Part shown: piece after piece, positions 24,040 through 26,611 of the stretch
How the letters are laid out: each line of letters starts with the position of its first letter
How positions within the stretch are numbered: the stretch's first letter is position 1
Assembly (NCBI GenBank): GCA_964481035.1
Contig: CAYZSE010000034.1
Coordinates: 1-26,611 of the forward strand
Direction: 5' to 3'
DNA from: JAAAPF01 sp964481035
GTDB lineage: Bacteria > Pseudomonadota > Alphaproteobacteria > Geminicoccales > Geminicoccaceae
Length of the DNA stretch: 26,611 bases
Program-made: the position numbers and the translations under genes
Notes under the pieces: model-generated
What the model was told of the DNA's origin: nothing
Seen by the model: the letters and a program-made list of their open reading frames with translations, nothing else
The model's database searches: none

Positions 24040-24259
24040 GGGCTCGCGGTAGCGGCGTCCACTGTCCTTCTAGGGCGTCGGGGCCGTGCGGCGAAAGCGG
24101 CGGCGCGCGCGGACGCCAACGCCGACCCGTCGCGACGGGTCGCAGCGCCGCCTCGACGCCAGCGTTTTCACGGTCCGATCCCGTCGGCCGAGGAGCGCGT
24201 TGGTGGCGCGCCCTCGGCACCCCCACTGTGCCGCGCGGAGCCGGATCTTCGTAAGACAA
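24040..24259. other. intergenic segment with perfect palindrome
   Basis: No gene is supported; plus-strand frames are Arg/Gly/Pro-rich and lack binding sites. The only clear structure is a perfect 20-bp palindrome at 24123-24142, described separately. The promoter of the membrane-protein gene should lie in the left part. Confidence 0.45.
24123..24142. repeat. perfect 20-bp palindrome
   Basis: CGACCCGTCGCGACGGGTCG reads the same on both strands. It lies 84 bp before the start of the minus-strand membrane-protein gene, so it could be a dimer-binding operator for that gene or simply a GC-rich chance palindrome. Confidence 0.45.
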
Positions 24260-24382
24260 GCGTTTGCCGGTAGGGTTGATCTTCGCCCATCCCGCACCCC
24301 AGCCCGGCCGCCCACGAGGTTACGCTGCCATGGGCGGCCGTGCGGGGGTGCGGGATGGTCGAGCATCTCGGGAAACGCGCTA
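24260..24382. repeat. palindromic interspersed element (REP/MITE-like)
   Basis: A roughly 123-bp element with nested inverted repeats. The outer arms are perfect over 14 bp (24287-24300 with 24345-24358, CCATCCCGCACCCC). An inner stem of 9 bp (24306-24314 with 24331-24339, GGCCGCCCA) closes a 16-nt loop. Its right end, TAGCGCGTTTCCCG on the minus strand (24369-24382), and its left arm (24260-24300) both recur at 26562-26606. The left arm matches there at 37 of 41 positions. There is no coding capacity, so any mobility would need an enzyme from elsewhere. It lies between the membrane-protein gene and chrA. Confidence 0.75.
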
Positions 24383-24387
24383 GTGCC

Positions 24388-24428
24388 CGTTGATGCAATC
24401 GAAGCTGCTCGCTTCGATTGCATCAGTG
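24388..24428. terminator. strong hairpin downstream of chrA
   Basis: TGATGCAATCGAAGC (24391-24405) and GCTTCGATTGCATCA (24411-24425) form a perfect 15-bp stem with a 5-nt loop; two G-U pairs and one C-G pair extend it. It begins 14 bp beyond the chrA stop on the minus strand. No T-run follows on either strand, so it is not a classic Rho-independent terminator. It may instead stabilise the 3' end of the chrA transcript or belong to the adjoining repeat. Confidence 0.45.
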
Positions 24429-24441
24429 CACCAGCAACCAG

Positions 24442-25701
24442 TCAGAGCGCGAGGTGGCCGACGAGGCCGGCGGCGGCGACGACGGCCCAGGCGGGGGTGC
24501 GCCAGGCGACGAGCGCGTTGAAGGCGGCCGCGGCGATCGCCATGGCCGAGGGCGAGGTGATGCCGGCGGTGAAGACCGGATCGTAGAGCGCGGCCCCGAG
24601 GAGGCCGACGACCGCGGCATTGATGCCGAGCATCGCCCGCTGGGCGAGCCGCGCCGCGCGTAGCCGCTCCCAGAAAGGTAACGCACCCACGACCAGCAGC
24701 GCCGAGGGCAGGAAGATGGCGACGAGCGCCACGAGAGCGCCGACGACGCCCGTCGGCGGGGCGAGGTGCACGGCACCCAGATAGGCGGCGAAGGTGAACA
24801 GCGGCCCCGGCACGGCCTGGGCAGCGCCGTAGCCGGCGAGGAAGGCCTCGCGCTCGACCAGGCCCGGGCCCACCACCTCCGCCTGCAAGAGCGGCAGGAC
24901 GACGTGGCCGCCGCCGAAGACGAGCGCGCCGGCGCGGTAGAAGCCGTCGACCATGGCGACGACGCCGCTCGCGCTCGCCGCGGCCGCGAGGGGCAGGGTC
25001 GCGAGCAGGGCGAAGAACAAGACCAGCGCAGCGATCGCCGGGCGCCGGCCGACGGCGACGGCGAGGCGCTCGTGGCTGGCGCCGTCGCGCGCCGCCGGGA
25101 CGAGCCAGGCGAGGCCGGCGAGCCCGCCGAGGACGATGACGGCGATCTGGCCCCAGGCGCTCGGCACGAGCAGCACGATGATCAGGGCCGCCGTGGCGAT
25201 GGTCGCCCGTTCGCGGTCCGGGGCGAGGCTGCGGGCCATGCCGAGCACGGCATGGGCGACCACGGCCACGGCTGCCGCCTTGAGCCCCTGGATCCAGCCG
25301 GCGCCGGCCTCGGCGCCCAGGGCCGTCACCCCGTAGGCGAAGGCGATCAAGAGCAGCGCCGACGGCAGGGTGAAGGCTGTCCAGGCGGCGAGCATGCCGG
25401 CATAGCCCGCCCGCTGCAGGCCGATCGCCATGCCGACCTGGCTCGAGGCCGGGCCCGGCAGGAACTGGCAGAGCGCCACGAGGTCGGCGTACGCGGCCTC
25501 GCCGAGCCATCGCCGGCGGACGACGAGGGCCTCGCGGAAATAGCCGAGATGCGCGACCGGCCCGCCGAAGGAGGTGACCCCCAGCCCGAGGAAGACGCGG
25601 AAGACCTCCAGCGCCGTCCCGGCCCGTCCGGCTCGCGCCGCCGCCGTCTCGCTCGTCTCCACGACTGCGGCCCCCGCCTCGCACCCAGGATCGCGTCGCA
25701 T
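24442..25701 (-). CDS. chrA: chromate transporter ChrA, two-domain form
   Basis: A 419-residue membrane protein with two tandem CHR domains. The first carries FLGLGVTSFGGPVAHLGYF with ALCQFLPGPASSQVG. The second carries FYRAGALVFGGGHVVLPLLQ with AAQAVPGPLFTFAAYLG. The FGG and PGP motifs of each half are the CHR family hallmarks. Characterised members expel chromate from the cytoplasm using the proton-motive force. The first 30 residues are variable, and ATG 25701 is the start I favour. No chrB regulator adjoins it, so induction by chromate is not indicated. It is bracketed by copies of a palindromic repeat, together with the divergent LysE-family gene. Confidence 0.93.
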   Translation of the reverse strand: MRRDPGCEAGAAVVETSETAAARAGRAGTALEVFRVFLGLGVTSFGGPVAHLGYFREALVVRRRWLGEAAYADLVALCQFLPGPASSQVGMAIGLQRAGYAGMLAAWTAFTLPSALLLIAFAYGVTALGAEAGAGWIQGLKAAAVAVVAHAVLGMARSLAPDRERATIATAALIIVLLVPSAWGQIAVIVLGGLAGLAWLVPAARDGASHERLAVAVGRRPAIAALVLFFALLATLPLAAAASASGVVAMVDGFYRAGALVFGGGHVVLPLLQAEVVGPGLVEREAFLAGYGAAQAVPGPLFTFAAYLGAVHLAPPTGVVGALVALVAIFLPSALLVVGALPFWERLRAARLAQRAMLGINAAVVGLLGAALYDPVFTAGITSPSAMAIAAAAFNALVAWRTPAWAVVAAAGLVGHLAL

Positions 25702-25741
25702 CGTAGGGCGCCGCGGTGGCCGATCAACCGGTCATGACGCC

Positions 25742-25795
25742 GGCGAGCCGGCGTGCGCGTGCGGGCTCGCCGCTCGCGTCCGCCATGGCGGACGC
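25742..25795. promoter_or_regulatory. paired hairpin/palindrome between divergent exporter genes
   Basis: The 242-bp space between the chrA and LysE-family starts contains an 8-bp inverted repeat (GGCGAGCC 25742-25749 with GGCTCGCC 25764-25771). Immediately after it is a perfect 20-bp palindrome, GCGTCCGCCATGGCGGACGC (25776-25795). The position suggests operators for one or both divergent genes. This is inferred from symmetry and location only. Confidence 0.4.
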
Positions 25796-25943
25796 CCTGC
25801 CGACCCGTGCACCTGCGGGCGATGACGCGGGCCATCCGGTTCGAAATCCCGTCACCAAGGCCGGCTTGCCTTCGAGCTCCGGGCATGGCTCCTGCGGGGG
25901 TACGCCGCGCGATGCTCGCCGCACCAGCCCCGGAAGACTGCCG

Positions 25944-26564
25944 ATGAGCTTCGAGATCTGGCTCGCCTACACCGTCGCGGCGGCCATCCTCTGCGCCACG
26001 CCCGGTCCGACGATCCTTCTCGTGACGGGCTTCGCGCTGCGGCACGGCAGCCGCCGGGCGCTGCCGGCGGTCTTGGGCGTCGTCGCCGGCGACGCCATCG
26101 CGATGGCCCTGTCGCTCGCCGGCGTCGGCGCGATCGTCGCCGCATCGGCCGACCTCTTCACGCTCTTGAAGCTCATGGGCGCCGGCTACCTGATTTGGCT
26201 CGGTCTGGAGGCGTGGCGGACGCCCGTGCCCCGAGGCTGCATCGACGTCGCACAGACGACGGCGGCGCAGATGCAGCGCCGAGCGTTCGTTGTCACCGCC
26301 CTCAATCCCAAGGGGATCATGTTCTTCATCGTCTTCTTGCCGCAGTTCGTCTCGGCGTCGGCCCCGGTGATGCCGCAGCTCCTCCTCCTCGGCGTCACCT
26401 TCTTGATGATCGCCGGGCTGAGCGTGACGCTCTACGTCCTGCTCGCCGGCCGCCTGCAGGAACGGCTCCGCGACGGTCGCGGGCTGCGCTGGGCCAATCG
26501 GCTGGGCGGCAGCTGCCTCATCGGCGCCGGCGTGCTGACGGCGACGCTACGCCGCGCCGGTTAG
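25944..26564 (+). CDS. LysE/RhtB family amino-acid exporter
   Basis: A 206-residue membrane protein with six hydrophobic segments, matching the LysE/RhtB exporter family: ATPGPTILLVTGFALRHGSR near the N-terminus (residues 18-37), LLKLMGAGYLIWLGLEAWR, and ALNPKGIMFFIVFLPQFV in the second half. The PGP and NPK motifs are typical. Such proteins export amino acids such as homoserine, threonine or lysine in exchange for protons; which one is used here is unknown. GGAAG lies 7 bp before ATG 25944. The stop codon is embedded in a copy of the interspersed repeat. Confidence 0.92.
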   Translation: MSFEIWLAYTVAAAILCATPGPTILLVTGFALRHGSRRALPAVLGVVAGDAIAMALSLAGVGAIVAASADLFTLLKLMGAGYLIWLGLEAWRTPVPRGCIDVAQTTAAQMQRRAFVVTALNPKGIMFFIVFLPQFVSASAPVMPQLLLLGVTFLMIAGLSVTLYVLLAGRLQERLRDGRGLRWANRLGGSCLIGAGVLTATLRRAG

Positions 26565-26611
26565 CGCGTTTCCCGGTGAGGTTGATCTACGCCCATCCCG
26601 CACCCCCGCCC
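26562..26611. repeat. second copy of palindromic element, cut by window end
   Basis: The segment starts in the LysE-family stop codon with TAGCGCGTTTCCCG, the exact inverse of 24369-24382. It continues with sequence 37/41 identical to 24260-24300, including all of CGCCCATCCCGCACCCC. It then leaves the window, so only one arm of the presumed palindrome is visible. Confidence 0.75.

Overview
This is a GC-rich chromosomal stretch, most likely from an alphaproteobacterium. The evidence is a COQ9-family ubiquinone gene beside rpsU, an ATM1-type ABC exporter, an alphaproteobacterial-style adenosine kinase, a bactofilin and an NDUFAF5/BioC-like methyltransferase. The sequence is a draft scaffold. 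Three runs of exactly 100 N interrupt it (1104-1203, 3123-3222, 10761-10860), and at least the third is an artefact. No rRNA, tRNA, CRISPR array, transposase or phage gene was recognised.

Layout. 1-3.1 kb: COQ9 and a peptide deformylase cut by a gap (minus strand), rpsU (plus), and an ATM1-like ABC exporter (minus) cut by the second gap. 3.2-8.4 kb: a GGDEF-EAL protein whose catalytic motifs are all degenerate, a MATE exporter, a PLP threonine dehydratase-like enzyme, a DUF2237 protein and a MarR regulator with a candidate operator. 8.4-9.0 kb: non-coding. 9.0-11.0 kb: a tightly coupled three-gene operon encoding a MotA/TolQ/ExbB-type channel subunit, a protein with an ExbD/MotB-like membrane helix joined to an unusual outer domain, and a two-helix membrane protein. 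This is the best candidate for an undescribed system. 11.2-14.1 kb: CutA, adenosine kinase, an EI24/CysZ-like membrane protein and a bactofilin. 14.1-17.4 kb: a minus-strand operon of a CaCA cation antiporter, a MATE exporter and a methyltransferase. 17.5-21.9 kb: a zinc-ribbon/class III cyclase/AAA/TPR signalling protein followed 15 bp later by a patatin-fold protein lacking the catalytic Ser and Asp. 21.9-24.0 kb: a small secreted protein, an HD-domain phosphohydrolase and a membrane protein. 24.0-26.6 kb: palindromic repeats, ChrA chromate transporter, LysE-family exporter and a second copy of the repeat at the window edge.

Themes. Genes are densely packed. Convergent neighbours often abut or overlap, and two pairs share a TGATCA sequence holding both stop codons. 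Transport and efflux are prominent (ATM1, two MATE, CaCA, ChrA, LysE, CutA). Two proteins look like pseudoenzymes of signalling or lipid families (GGDEF-EAL and patatin), each inferred from lost catalytic residues visible in the translation.
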